The notes beneath the pieces were generated by a model. That model was not told the origin of the DNA and made no database searches. It was given only the letters and a program-made list of their open reading frames with translations. This document shows positions 24,301-31,545 of a stretch of DNA of 35,467 nt, piece by piece. How positions within the stretch are numbered: the stretch's first letter is position 1; the number at the start of each line of letters is the position of its first letter. The translations under genes and the position numbers were made by a program. The stretch is taken from NCBI GenBank assembly GCA_041677345.1, contig JBAYQE010000020.1:1-35467 (forward strand), read 5' to 3'. This stretch comes from JALOAT01 sp041677345. GTDB lineage: Bacteria > Pseudomonadota > Gammaproteobacteria > Thiohalomonadales > Thiohalomonadaceae.

Positions 24301-25650
24301 GTGAACTACATCCTGAGCTTTTCCGATATCACCGAACGCAAGAAGGCGGAGGAGCGGATACGCTATCTCTCACACCACGACATTCTCACCGGCCTGCCCA
24401 ATCGCGCATTGTTCCACGACCGCACCGTACGGACCCTGACTCGCGCCGCCGAGACGAACGACAGACTGGCCTTGCTGCTGCTCGACCTCGATCGTTTCAA
24501 GAGCGTCAACGATCGCTTCGGCGGCAACATAGCGGACGAAGTGTTGCGTACCATCGCACGCAGGATCACTGAGGTCCTGGACCTCAGCGACGTCATCGGT
24601 CGCCAGGGCGGTGATCAGTTTTCCGTGTTGCTGTCCACAATCGCCACACCGGCGGATCCTGCTCATGTAGCGGAATCACTGCTTGCGGCCGTCTCCCAAC
24701 CTGTTCGCATCGGTGACCAGGACCTGCTGCTGAGCTGCAGCATCGGGATCAGTGTATTCCCGGAAGATGGCACCGATTATGAAAACCTGAAGAAGAATGC
24801 CGAGGCTGCACTGCATTACGCCAAGGAACTGGGCCGCGGAAACTATCAGTTCTTCGCGCCGCAATTGAATACGCAAGCGTCAGAATGGTTGGCCCTGGAA
24901 AACGACTTGCGCTGGGCCGTGGAGCGCGGCGAGCTGTTCCTCGCCTATCAACCACAATTTGACATGCACGGCACCAAATTGGTGGGCGTGGAGGCTTTGG
25001 TGCGCTGGCGGCATCCGAAACGCGGCATCATCCCACCGGGCAGGTTCATGCCGCTGGCGGAGGAAAGCGGCCTCATCATCCGTATCGGTGAATGGGTACT
25101 CAGGGAAGCGTGCCGTCAGCGCCGCGCGTGGGAAGTGGCTGGCCTGACCGAGATTCCGGTAGCGGTAAACATCTCGGCCGTGCAATTCGCTCAGAAGGAA
25201 TTCGAGCGCATGGTCACTGCGGCACTTCAGGAAACCTCGCTTTCCCCCAAACTCCTGGAACTCGAGGTCACCGAGACCGTCATCATGCGCAATCCCGAGG
25301 ACACGGCGCGTACCCTGAAGCGGCTCAAGACCATGGGTATCTCCATCGCCATCGACGACTTCGGCACCGGATACTCCAGCCTCAGCTATCTACAGCGTTT
25401 CCCGCTCGACCGTCTGAAAATCGATCGTTCCTTCGTCACCAGCATGCCCACGGAACCGGCGAACCGCATGGTGACCGAGTCGGTGATCGGTCTTGGCAAG
25501 AACCTGGGTCTGCGCGTGATCGCCGAGGGTGTGGAAACCGATGGCGAGTTATCCATTCTGCGCGGGTTCGAGTGCGACGAGGTACAGGGTTTCTATTTCA
25601 GCCGGCCGCTTTCATCAGACGAGTTCCAGCGCGTCATCATGAGGCGATGA
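21334..25650 (+). CDS. Membrane PAS/GAF sensor with degenerate GGDEF and intact EAL domains
   Basis: A 1438-residue inner-membrane protein. A first transmembrane helix (about 22-40) and a second (about 296-317) frame a periplasmic sensor region of about 255 residues, probably CACHE-like. In the cytosol follow a PAS domain (343-455), a GAF domain (461-620), three further PAS domains (about 637-757, 762-880, 892-1005), a GGDEF domain (about 1009-1175) and an EAL domain (about 1186-1435). The GGDEF site reads GGDQF near 1092 and the upstream metal/nucleotide motif reads FKSVNDRFGGNIADEVL, so cyclase activity is doubtful. The EAL catalytic motifs (EALVRWRHP, VTETVIM, DDFGTGYSSL, LKIDRSFV, IAEGVET, VQGFYFSRP) are intact, which predicts cyclic di-GMP phosphodiesterase activity. 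GGAGG at 21320-21324 supports the ATG at 21334. Confidence 0.92.
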   Translation: MPRWFRRQQDSTAAPPAAGSRLRLALIIGLIALVPIAGYYWFALSKNAIEERQRIQLQAIASDKAREVSNWRSARINDTTRMANAIEALLAGEPSSVRDPPSTITGLLRNAVGSPRFIGAYLTDADGTFRATAGVTPAPRLPLVQHVLEAREPAIAFGRSDMVWFDVAAPLETESGRLLGTVVLRIDPHLELYPALLSRPLVSETAEVMLVQRVATDVLFLSPLRFRETGEGTTFPLAAPQLAAVLAATGTQGFASAVDYRNVAVTASLYPIEGSSWAIVAKIDHDEELAPVRELALRSALASLLLVLLAVLITTLWWRHHQLAHRLQVAELARERLALERHYDYLAKYANDIILLADPDGRLIEANDRAVEAYGYPREHLLGMRWGDLTEPGTLPEFTTHWDQVVEQDAMIFEIRQRRADGRTFPAEVSARIIEVGQKSFYQAIVRDISERKLAEAKITRLTQLYAVMSHTNAAIIRTGSRERLLFDICHIAVSEGPFGAAWIADVDREHNLLRRVVSCGERSGPAELHLPLDTSDPIGAALDHALSEDSVSIADAVPDDIAARWNGVRSLAVLPLRCETQVISLLAVGAGEPGFLDPQLHRLLEEMARDISFALTHIEGESKRRQAEASLRDTERRYRQLFDQTSSGVVVYEPRNGGEDFVIRDINPTVERVEHVRKEDVIGKSVLEVFPGIRAFGLFDVLQRVSRTGQGEHHPPSYYEDAERTGWRENEVYALPSGEVVSVYDDVTEKVESERALRANERRLALAIEGSSDGFWDWSVPNAHVYFSDRYAGILGFQREELEPTPHAWERLIHPDDYPATLDAIAAHERNQTPRFEVEHRMLTKMGEWRWILARGKVVERDADGNPVRLAGAITDITERRAAEEQRRLWAKVFENSQDSIIITDGNRAVIAVNPAFVTTVGYTLQDLHGRPPGFLDSAAVSFDAPAFWDTVAQRGTWEGEATGRRKSGAEFPIWMSIIAVRSATGTVVNYILSFSDITERKKAEERIRYLSHHDILTGLPNRALFHDRTVRTLTRAAETNDRLALLLLDLDRFKSVNDRFGGNIADEVLRTIARRITEVLDLSDVIGRQGGDQFSVLLSTIATPADPAHVAESLLAAVSQPVRIGDQDLLLSCSIGISVFPEDGTDYENLKKNAEAALHYAKELGRGNYQFFAPQLNTQASEWLALENDLRWAVERGELFLAYQPQFDMHGTKLVGVEALVRWRHPKRGIIPPGRFMPLAEESGLIIRIGEWVLREACRQRRAWEVAGLTEIPVAVNISAVQFAQKEFERMVTAALQETSLSPKLLELEVTETVIMRNPEDTARTLKRLKTMGISIAIDDFGTGYSSLSYLQRFPLDRLKIDRSFVTSMPTEPANRMVTESVIGLGKNLGLRVIAEGVETDGELSILRGFECDEVQGFYFSRPLSSDEFQRVIMRR

Positions 25651-25661
25651 TTCGAGGCATG

Positions 25662-25691
25662 CCAGCCTGCAGGGGTTGTTCTGCAGGCTGG
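25662..25691. terminator. Bidirectional terminator-like hairpin
   Basis: A perfect 11-bp stem, CCAGCCTGCAG (25662-25672) with CTGCAGGCTGG (25681-25691), encloses an 8-nt loop between the convergent ends of the EAL gene and the VOC gene. No T-run is present on either strand. Position and stem quality suggest a shared 3' end structure. Confidence 0.55.
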
Positions 25692-25707
25692 ACCTGTCGT
25701 ACCCCGC

Positions 25708-26160
25708 TCACTTCGGTATCTTGGACGGATCAAACGCCCCGATGTTGGTGGCGAACGACCAGAAGTAACCGTCCGAGTCACGCAGACCCACCCAGCGATC
25801 GCCCCAGAACATGTCCTCGGGCCCTTGCAGGATCACCGCACCGGCGGCACGTGCCTGTGCCGCCAAGGCATCCACGTCGGGGCAATAGACGTAGAGGTTC
25901 ATGGGCAACTCGACGCCCATGTGGGCCGGCGTGCGCATGGTCTGATCGCCCATGGAACCTTCGGGCGAGAACATGATAACGGTGGCGCCCTGGTATTTCA
26001 TGCTCGCGTGCATGATGCGGCCGTCCGGCCCGGGCACCGTTCCCTCGGATTCGAATCCGAACGCACGATGATAGAAATCGATGGACGCCTCTACATCCGA
26101 GACCGTGAGATAGGGGATAAGCCAGTTCATCCCCGCGGGACGGCCTTTTTCTGTGGCCAT
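25708..26160 (-). CDS. VOC-superfamily (glyoxalase/PhnB-like) protein
   Basis: A 150-residue soluble protein with the beta-alpha-beta-beta-beta repeat of the vicinal oxygen chelate fold: WLIPYLTVSDVEASIDFYHR, AFGFESEGTVPGPDGRIMHA, then MNLYVYCPDVDALAAQARAA and the terminal WVGLRDSDGYFWSFAT. The DPxGxxW-like end (DSDGYFW) and the HASMKYQGATVIM strand resemble PhnB-type members more than true glyoxalase I, and the metal ligands are incomplete, so catalysis cannot be assumed. A strong AAGGAGGT ribosome binding site lies 5 nt before the ATG at 26160, which decides against the GTG two codons upstream. A short palindrome (26174-26188) lies just upstream of that site. The function is unknown. Confidence 0.82.
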   Translation of the reverse strand: MATEKGRPAGMNWLIPYLTVSDVEASIDFYHRAFGFESEGTVPGPDGRIMHASMKYQGATVIMFSPEGSMGDQTMRTPAHMGVELPMNLYVYCPDVDALAAQARAAGAVILQGPEDMFWGDRWVGLRDSDGYFWSFATNIGAFDPSKIPK

Positions 26161-26173
26161 GAGCACCTCCTTG

Positions 26174-26188
26174 TGGCAGTTGCTGCCA
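26174..26188. promoter_or_regulatory. Short palindrome before the VOC gene
   Basis: TGGCAG-TTG-CTGCCA lies immediately upstream of the ribosome binding site of the VOC gene. It could be an operator or a 5' leader hairpin; nothing further supports either. Confidence 0.25.
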
Positions 26189-26247
26189 GTCTAGTCCGTA
26201 AGTGCCTGTCCGGGGAGCCGACCCGAAAGTACCGAGGCCGTCAAGGA

Positions 26248-27450
26248 TCAGTACAAGAGCACCCCGGCCCGCTCCTCCTCCCACTCACGCTCATCGGGAT
26301 TCGCCAAGGCCTCGAGGTCGGCCGCCGTGGCCGCTTGGTCGTCCACCCATTCACGCAGCAACCCGCTGCCGTTGATGAGGTCGATGGCAAGGCGCCCATG
26401 CTCATATTCATAGGGGAAATCGCGCCACAGTTGGTAGTCGGGCCGCAATTGGCGCAGTGCCTTGAAGGCTAGCGCCTGCAGGCGCCAGGGCCGGAAGGCA
26501 TCATGGACATAACCCGGGTCATCCACATGGATCTGGATGCCTGCGCAGAGCTTTCCTGCATGCTTGTGAAAGGTGGGCTCAAACCAGCACTCACGCAGCC
26601 GACAACCCAGCATCCAGTCCGGTGCAATGGCTTGCATGCGGGCGAGCAGCTTGCGCGGCTCCAGGTCGGGGGCGCCGAACAACTCCAGGGGGCGCGTGGT
26701 ACCGCGGCCTTCGGACAGCGTGGTGCCCTCCAGCATCACTGTACCGGCGTAGCAGCGCGCCATGGCGAGGTTCGGCGCGTTTGGGCTCGGATTCACCCAG
26801 CTTCGTTCGCCCACCGGCCAACCGAAACCGGGTGCGGCCTGCGGTTGCCAGCCCTCCATGGTCACCACCTCGCAGTCCACATCAAGCCGCAGCGCATGGA
26901 CGAACCAGCGGGCCATCTCGCCCAGGGTGAGACCGTGACGCATGGGCATGGGGCCTGCCCCTACGAAACTCTCCCAGCCCTCCCGCAGTATCAGCCCTTC
27001 CACCGGGCGGCCCGCCGGATTGGGGCGATCGAGCACCCATACCGACTTGCCGTGCTCGGCGGCTGCCTCGAGCACGTAGCGCAAGGTGGTGATGAAGGTG
27101 TAGATGCGACAACCGAGATCCTGCAGGTCCACCAGCAGCACGTCGAAGCTGTCCATCATGGCCGTGGTGGGCCGGCGCACGCTGCCATACAGGCTGAACA
27201 CGGGTATGCCATGTACCGGATCGTGGAAATCCGGCGACTCCAGCATGTTGTCCTGCTTGTCACCGCGTAGCCCATGCTGTGGACCGAAGGCCGCACTCAG
27301 TTGGATGTGTTTGAGCGCAGCCAGTGCATCGAGCGTGTGCACCAAGGTCCGCGTCACCGAGGCCGGATGGGCCAGCACCGCCACGCGCCTGCCCGCGAGC
27401 GACTTGTGCAGGGCCGGGTCTTCCAACAGACGGTCAATTCCGAATTTCAT
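26248..27450 (-). CDS. NamZ-like exo-beta-N-acetylmuramidase (DUF1343)
   Basis: A 400-residue protein beginning MKFGIDRLLEDPALHKSLAG. DUF1343 landmarks are AHPASVTRTLVHTLDALAAL, FGPQHGLRGDKQDNM, DVLLVDLQDLGCRIYTFITT, VLDRPNPAGRPVEGLIL, PMRHGLTLGEMARWF and MLEGTTLSEGRGTTRPLELF. The characterised member NamZ removes terminal N-acetylmuramic acid from peptidoglycan fragments. Unlike exported members, this protein has no signal peptide, so a cytosolic role on imported muropeptide fragments is an inference. GGAG lies just upstream of the ATG at 27450, and that start lies inside the end of the DOMON-like gene (17-bp overlap), indicating an operon. The C-terminal AGVLLY is followed by 87 bp without a clear terminator. 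Confidence 0.88.
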   Translation of the reverse strand: MKFGIDRLLEDPALHKSLAGRRVAVLAHPASVTRTLVHTLDALAALKHIQLSAAFGPQHGLRGDKQDNMLESPDFHDPVHGIPVFSLYGSVRRPTTAMMDSFDVLLVDLQDLGCRIYTFITTLRYVLEAAAEHGKSVWVLDRPNPAGRPVEGLILREGWESFVGAGPMPMRHGLTLGEMARWFVHALRLDVDCEVVTMEGWQPQAAPGFGWPVGERSWVNPSPNAPNLAMARCYAGTVMLEGTTLSEGRGTTRPLELFGAPDLEPRKLLARMQAIAPDWMLGCRLRECWFEPTFHKHAGKLCAGIQIHVDDPGYVHDAFRPWRLQALAFKALRQLRPDYQLWRDFPYEYEHGRLAIDLINGSGLLREWVDDQAATAADLEALANPDEREWEEERAGVLLY

Positions 27451-28006
27451 CGAACTCCAGGACGAATGCATCGCGATGGTGGAAATCGGGCTGGACACCA
27501 GGGTGCCGAAGTGCCCAGTAAGAAAGCTGCGCGGCCGTATCGTGAGTTTCGATCACAGCAGCGAGGCCCACGACCAGCCGGCCGCGGCCATAACCGGCGG
27601 TGGGCAATGGCCAGCGCGCCGTCGCAGCGAGCTGCAGCGAATCCGCTGTCCCGTGCACTTTGATCGAGGGCGCCGCTGCCGCCACCAGGCCGTCGTCCAG
27701 TGGGACGCGCTGCCGATATCGCTCGAAGGCGTAGACCGCCCACGCCCCGGACGGTGAGAAATTGAACTCCAGATACCCTGGTGCTCCCGGTTGCGCCACA
27801 AACAATTCGAAACAGGTGTGGCGCCACAATCCGTCGGCCGCTGCCGGCGTCTGTGGGGGTGGCACGCACAGGCGCGCCAGGTCACCTTGCAGGAGAAAAC
27901 TCACCTGCAACCCTCCGCCGTTGCGCGCCGCCTGACCTGAAATGCACTGCACGGCCGTATGCGGCTCGAACGGAACGAGCACGAATTCCTGGGACCTTTC
28001 GGGCAT
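27434..28006 (-). CDS. DOMON-like domain protein
   Basis: A 190-residue protein, almost entirely predicted beta structure. LWRHTCFELFVAQPGAPGYLE and FNFSPSGAWAVYAFERYRQ form the typical DOMON-like carbohydrate/haem-binding beta-sandwich. HDTAAQLSYWALRHPGVQPD and FHHRDAFVLEFDE form the end of the domain. There is no signal peptide or membrane anchor. It overlaps the NamZ-like gene by 17 bp, so the two are translated from one message. As I recall, a related domain is catalogued beside MurB-like proteins, which would fit a murein-related ligand, but this is inference. The start is uncertain: the ATG at 28006 and a TTG at 28024 are both possible and neither has a clear ribosome binding site. Confidence 0.78.
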   Translation of the reverse strand: MPERSQEFVLVPFEPHTAVQCISGQAARNGGGLQVSFLLQGDLARLCVPPPQTPAAADGLWRHTCFELFVAQPGAPGYLEFNFSPSGAWAVYAFERYRQRVPLDDGLVAAAAPSIKVHGTADSLQLAATARWPLPTAGYGRGRLVVGLAAVIETHDTAAQLSYWALRHPGVQPDFHHRDAFVLEFDEIRN

Positions 28007-28571
28007 GGGCGCAAAGCCTAGCAAAATCGGACCGTCCGGGCATCACGGGGTGGCCGGATGGAACCGGCCCTCTCGGGGAACCGCTGCACCACGCACTTAC
28101 CCCAACGGGGCACCACAGGATGACACCGATCCGGCGCCGGGCCCGCAACCGTGGCATTGGCGATTCGCGAAAACGCACTCACCTGGCACGGCGTGCGCCA
28201 CCTACGGGCGTAGCGGGGTGAAGATGGGCTTGGCCGATTCACGCATCGATCACGTATTCAGCTATGCGCGCATCATTGCAATGCTGAGCCAACCCGTTCA
28301 CGCGTTCGGCCGATCACGGCAGAGAAGATTGGGATTGGAATGGTTCTTGGACTCGGTGTTGGACGCACGCTTGGAACAGGTTTCGGAGTAGCGCCTGCAC
28401 CCGCCTGCGACTCCGCGTTTCCCATACATGAAGTTCCGTAGGGTGAATTCTCATTTTGACGGAACTCACCCCCCTCGTTGACATAAGTCAAGGTGCTCAT
28501 TCGGATGGATGCGCGCTAATGCCCGCGCTGGGAAATCAGTTTTTCATGTACTTAGAAAGAGGGGGTATGCC
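28007..28571. other. Intergenic region upstream of norC
   Basis: This gap of about 565 bp contains no convincing gene. Its last 100 bp hold the FNR/DNR-type box and the norC promoter. The part from 28007 to 28440 shows no clear RNA gene, repeat or conserved reading frame to my reading; it must also hold the divergent promoter of the DOMON-like/NamZ pair. Confidence 0.5.
28478..28491. promoter_or_regulatory. FNR/DNR-type box upstream of norCB
   Basis: TTGAC-ATAA-GTCAA is a perfect palindrome of the FNR/CRP-superfamily half-site type. Its centre at 28484.5 lies about 42 bp before a plausible start near 28527, with GCTAAT (28515-28520) as the -10 element, which is the class II activator position. 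Control by an NO-sensing DNR/NNR or an oxygen-sensing FNR/ANR protein is expected from known nor promoters. Confidence 0.75.
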
Positions 28572-29006
28572 GTGAGTGAGTCATTCACCAAGAGCATGGC
28601 CAGAAACATCTATCTGGGTGGAAGCATGTTTTTCATCCTGCTGTTTCTGGTCCTGACGTTCGATACGGTGCGGGCGCTGCCCGAGCGCGATCACCGGGAG
28701 AACATCACGCCTCAGGTGGCGTTGGGCAAGAAGGTGTGGGAAGACAACAACTGCATCGGCTGCCATACGCTCATGGGCGAGGGGGCTTATTACGCACCGG
28801 AACTGGCCAATGTCTACGACCGCTTCGGCGGCAGTGGCGACGCGATCAAGGCGTTTATCGCCAGCCGGCCGAAAGAGGGTATTCCCGGCCGCCGGAGTAT
28901 GCCCCAGTTCAATCTGAGCGACGAAGAACTGGATGCCGTGGTCGCGTTCCTGAAATGGACCTCGGAAATCGACGATGCGGGCTGGCCGCCCAACATCCAG
29001 GGTTAA
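28572..29006 (+). CDS. norC: Nitric oxide reductase subunit C (cytochrome c)
   Basis: A 144-residue membrane-anchored cytochrome c that passes electrons to NorB for NO reduction. A transmembrane anchor lies near residues 14-35 (NIYLGGSMFFILLFLVLTF). The single haem c site is CIGCHTLMGEGAYYAPEL. The likely axial methionine is in RRSMPQF, followed by the conserved ELDAVVAFLKWTSEIDD and WPPNIQG end. The start is a GTG at 28572, preceded by GAGGGGG with 6-nt spacing; the ATG at 28567 is out of frame. norB follows after 12 bp. The length matches the usual about 145-150. Expression is probably governed by the FNR/DNR-type box at 28478. Confidence 0.95.
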   Translation: MSESFTKSMARNIYLGGSMFFILLFLVLTFDTVRALPERDHRENITPQVALGKKVWEDNNCIGCHTLMGEGAYYAPELANVYDRFGGSGDAIKAFIASRPKEGIPGRRSMPQFNLSDEELDAVVAFLKWTSEIDDAGWPPNIQG

Positions 29007-29018
29007 GGGGGAAAAGAC

Positions 29019-30422
29019 ATGCAGTATCAATCCCAAGCGGTTGCGAAACCGTACTTCATCGCCGCCATCGGCCTGTTCGTGGGGCAGATCCTCTTCGGTC
29101 TGATCCTCGGGCTCCAATATGTGATGGGTGACTTCCTGTTCCCGGAGATCCCCTTCAACGTGGCGCGCATGGTCCACACCAACCTGCTCATTGTCTGGTT
29201 GCTGTTTGGCTTCATGGGGGCCTCCTACTATCTCGTGCCGGAGGAGGCGGAGCGGGAACTGTTCAGCCCGAAGCTGGCGCTGGCACTGTTCTGGATCTTC
29301 CTGATTGCCGGTGCACTGACCATCGTCGGTTACCTGTTGGTGCCTTATGCGTCTCTGGCAGAAATGACCGGCAATGACCTGCTGCCGACCATGGGCAGGG
29401 AGTTCCTGGAACAGCCCACGATCACCAAGCTGGGTATCGTGGTGGTTGCCCTGGGCTTCCTCTTCAACATCGGCATGACCGTGCTCGCCGGACGCAAGAC
29501 GGTGGTGAACATCGTGCTGCTCACCGGTCTCACGGGCCTCGCCGTGCTGTTCCTGTTCTCCTTCTACAACCCGACCAATCTGGTGCTCGACAAGTTCTTC
29601 TGGTGGTGGGTGGTGCATCTGTGGGTAGAAGGTGTGTGGGAACTGATCCTCGGTTCCATCCTGGCCTTCGTGCTCATCAAGGTGACGGGTGTGGACCGCG
29701 AGGTCATCGAGAAGTGGCTGTATGTGATCATCGCCATGACGCTCATTACCGGCATCATCGGCACCGGTCACCACTACTTCTGGATCGGCGCACCCGAATA
29801 CTGGCAGTGGCTGGGCTCCATCTTCTCCGCGCTTGAACCGATTCCGTTCTTCATGATGACGGTGTTCGCCTTCACCATGATCAACAAGCGCCGGCGCGAG
29901 CATCCCAACAAGGCAGCGGTCTTGTGGGCCATGGGCACAGCGGTAATGGCGTTCCTCGGCGCCGGCGTGTGGGGCTTCCTGCACACCCTGTCACCGGTGA
30001 ACTTCTACACGCATGGCTCGCAGATCACCGCGGCACATGGCCACCTGGCGTTCTTCGGCGCCTACGTGCTCATCGTGCTGACCATGATCTCCTATGCCAT
30101 GCCCCACCTGCGCTACCGCCAGCCCGCTGCGAGCGAGACGGCACAGCTGATGGAGATGTGGTCGTTCTGGCTGATGACCGTATCCATGGTATTCATCACC
30201 CTGTTCCTCACCGCCGCCGGCATCCTGCAGGTCTGGCTGCAGCGCATGGGCGATGACCCCATGCCGTTCATGATGGTACAGGAGAAGATCTCGCTGTTCT
30301 TCTGGATGCGTGAAGTGTCCGGCCTGATCTTCTTCGTCGGCCTCATGGTCTACGTGGGCAGCTTCTTCGTGAAGGGTGAAGCACGCGTCACGGCTGCCAG
30401 CACCAGGCCGGCGGTCGCATAA
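29019..30422 (+). CDS. norB: Nitric oxide reductase subunit B (catalytic)
   Basis: A 467-residue inner-membrane protein with about twelve helices that reduces two NO to N2O at a haem b3/non-haem iron centre. The metal ligand regions are VARMVHTNLLIVWLLFGF (haem b), VVHLWVEGVWELI (FeB histidine and the nearby glutamate), TGHHYFWIG (FeB histidine pair) and AAHGHLAFFGAYV (haem histidines). The YYLVPEEAERELFS loop is typical of cNOR NorB. There is no N-terminal quinol-oxidising extension, so this is the cytochrome c-dependent type, consistent with norC 12 bp upstream. GGGGGAAAAG lies shortly before the ATG at 29019. A strong terminator begins 28 bp after the stop. Confidence 0.96.
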   Translation: MQYQSQAVAKPYFIAAIGLFVGQILFGLILGLQYVMGDFLFPEIPFNVARMVHTNLLIVWLLFGFMGASYYLVPEEAERELFSPKLALALFWIFLIAGALTIVGYLLVPYASLAEMTGNDLLPTMGREFLEQPTITKLGIVVVALGFLFNIGMTVLAGRKTVVNIVLLTGLTGLAVLFLFSFYNPTNLVLDKFFWWWVVHLWVEGVWELILGSILAFVLIKVTGVDREVIEKWLYVIIAMTLITGIIGTGHHYFWIGAPEYWQWLGSIFSALEPIPFFMMTVFAFTMINKRRREHPNKAAVLWAMGTAVMAFLGAGVWGFLHTLSPVNFYTHGSQITAAHGHLAFFGAYVLIVLTMISYAMPHLRYRQPAASETAQLMEMWSFWLMTVSMVFITLFLTAAGILQVWLQRMGDDPMPFMMVQEKISLFFWMREVSGLIFFVGLMVYVGSFFVKGEARVTAASTRPAVA

Positions 30423-30450
30423 TTCCACGAGGCGTTAAGCCTGTCATTGA

Positions 30451-30478
30451 GGGGGCGCCGCAGCGCCCCCTTTTTTTT
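30451..30478 (+). terminator. Rho-independent terminator after norCB
   Basis: GGGGGCGC (30451-30458) and GCGCCCCC (30463-30470) form a perfect 8-bp GC stem with a CGCA loop, followed by eight T residues (30471-30478). This separates norCB from norE and explains why norE has its own promoter. Confidence 0.93.
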
Positions 30479-30517
30479 GCCAGCGCACACGGGCATGCCT
30501 GCGCCACCTGTGCAGTA

Positions 30518-30531
30518 TTGACCCAGATCAA
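30518..30531. promoter_or_regulatory. FNR/DNR-type box upstream of norE
   Basis: TTGAC-CCAG-ATCAA has both half-sites of the FNR/DNR type. The centre at 30524.5 is about 42 bp before a plausible start near 30566, with GGTAAT (30554-30559) as the -10 element. The geometry matches the norC promoter, so norCB and norEFQ-norD are probably activated by the same regulator. Confidence 0.7.
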
Positions 30532-30654
30532 TGCCTGGACGTCCCCGCTGCGAGGTAATGCGTAGCAAGCAGTCGCCAAGGAAGCCACTGTGACCCAGGG
30601 CTCAAAAAGAATGACTGCCTGTGACCCTACACCCGGTAACCACGAGGCCATGCA

Positions 30655-31245
30655 GTGACCAGCGCGGAGCTCACCCTCGACAGACGACGTGACGATGCCC
30701 TCCCTGGCGACTTCGCGATCTGGATCTTCATCTTCGCCGAGCTGGCAGTATTCGGCATCCTGTTCCTGGCTTACGCCTTCACGCGGGCCGGCAACGTGGA
30801 ACTGTTCAATGAATCGCAGTTGCTGCTCGACCGCCGGTTTGGCGCCTTCAACACGCTCGCGCTGATCACCAGCAGCTATTTCGTGGTGCGCGCGGTTGCG
30901 GCCATCAAGCGCAACCATGCTGCCAGTTGTGCGCGTTGGCTGGGTGCGGGCATGGGCATGGGCGCGCTGTTCCTCGTGGTCAAGAGCGCCGAGTTCTACA
31001 TCAAGTTCAGCGAAGGTGTGGGCTTGAGCACGAACACGTTCTACATGTTCTATCTCTCGCTCACCTTCTTCCATTACATGCACGTTTGGATGGGCATGGT
31101 GATTCTGGCAGTGGTGGCGTGGAAGGCTGCCCACGGCCGCTATAGTGCCAGCGCACACACCGGTGTCGAGACCGGCGCCTCGTATTGGCACATGGTGGAT
31201 CTGGTCTGGTTGTTCCTGTTCCCCCTGGTCTACGTCATTCGTTGA
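30655..31245 (+). CDS. norE: NorE, cytochrome oxidase subunit III-like protein
   Basis: A 196-residue membrane protein of about five helices, related to cytochrome c oxidase subunit III: GDFAIWIFIFAELAVFGILF, LALITSSYFVVRAVAAIKRN, FFHYMHVWMGMVILAVVAWK and the terminal HMVDLVWLFLFPLVYVIR. NorE is an accessory protein of nitric oxide reductase clusters that improves activity; its exact action is unclear. The start is a GTG at 30655 with GAGG 7 nt upstream. A 15-codon reading frame (30611-30658) ends by overlapping this start. norF follows after 11 bp. The terminator at 30451 and box at 30518 indicate a separate transcript from norCB. Confidence 0.92.
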   Translation: MTSAELTLDRRRDDALPGDFAIWIFIFAELAVFGILFLAYAFTRAGNVELFNESQLLLDRRFGAFNTLALITSSYFVVRAVAAIKRNHAASCARWLGAGMGMGALFLVVKSAEFYIKFSEGVGLSTNTFYMFYLSLTFFHYMHVWMGMVILAVVAWKAAHGRYSASAHTGVETGASYWHMVDLVWLFLFPLVYVIR

Positions 31246-31256
31246 GGGAGGGTGTC

Positions 31257-31532
31257 ATGCATACGACAACAGCCAAGGCATCTACCGCTACCGGCATCTG
31301 GCTGATGCTGGTCCTGTTGACCCTGAGCACCTATGCAGTGGGTGAATCCCACCTGAACGGCCCGGTCATCGTCGCCGTGGTGCTGGGCACCGCCTTCGTG
31401 AAGGGTCAGCTGGTCGTCGAATGGTTCATGGGCCTGCGGCGGGTGCGTCCGCTGTGGCGTCTGATCATGTTCACCTACATGCTGCTGGTGTGCGCACTCA
31501 TCGGCCTCGGCTATGCCGTCGGCCTCCACTAA
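31257..31532 (+). CDS. norF: NorF, small membrane protein of the nor cluster
   Basis: A 91-residue protein with three predicted helices (GIWLMLVLLTLSTYAVG, VIVAVVLGTAFVKGQLVV, LIMFTYMLLVCALIGLGYAV). The pattern resembles cytochrome oxidase subunit IV-like proteins and matches NorF of nor clusters, including the VKGQLVVEWFMGLRR connector. It is an accessory factor of nitric oxide reductase with unclear mechanism. GGGAGGG lies 4 nt before the ATG at 31257. It is positioned 11 bp after norE and 13 bp before norQ, in one operon. Confidence 0.88.
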   Translation: MHTTTAKASTATGIWLMLVLLTLSTYAVGESHLNGPVIVAVVLGTAFVKGQLVVEWFMGLRRVRPLWRLIMFTYMLLVCALIGLGYAVGLH

Positions 31533-31545
31533 AGGAATTCTCCCC

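Noticed and set aside
28581..29984. A 467-codon minus-strand open frame opposite norC and norB.
   Set aside because: Very charged H/E/Q-rich composition typical of the reverse strand of membrane-protein genes.
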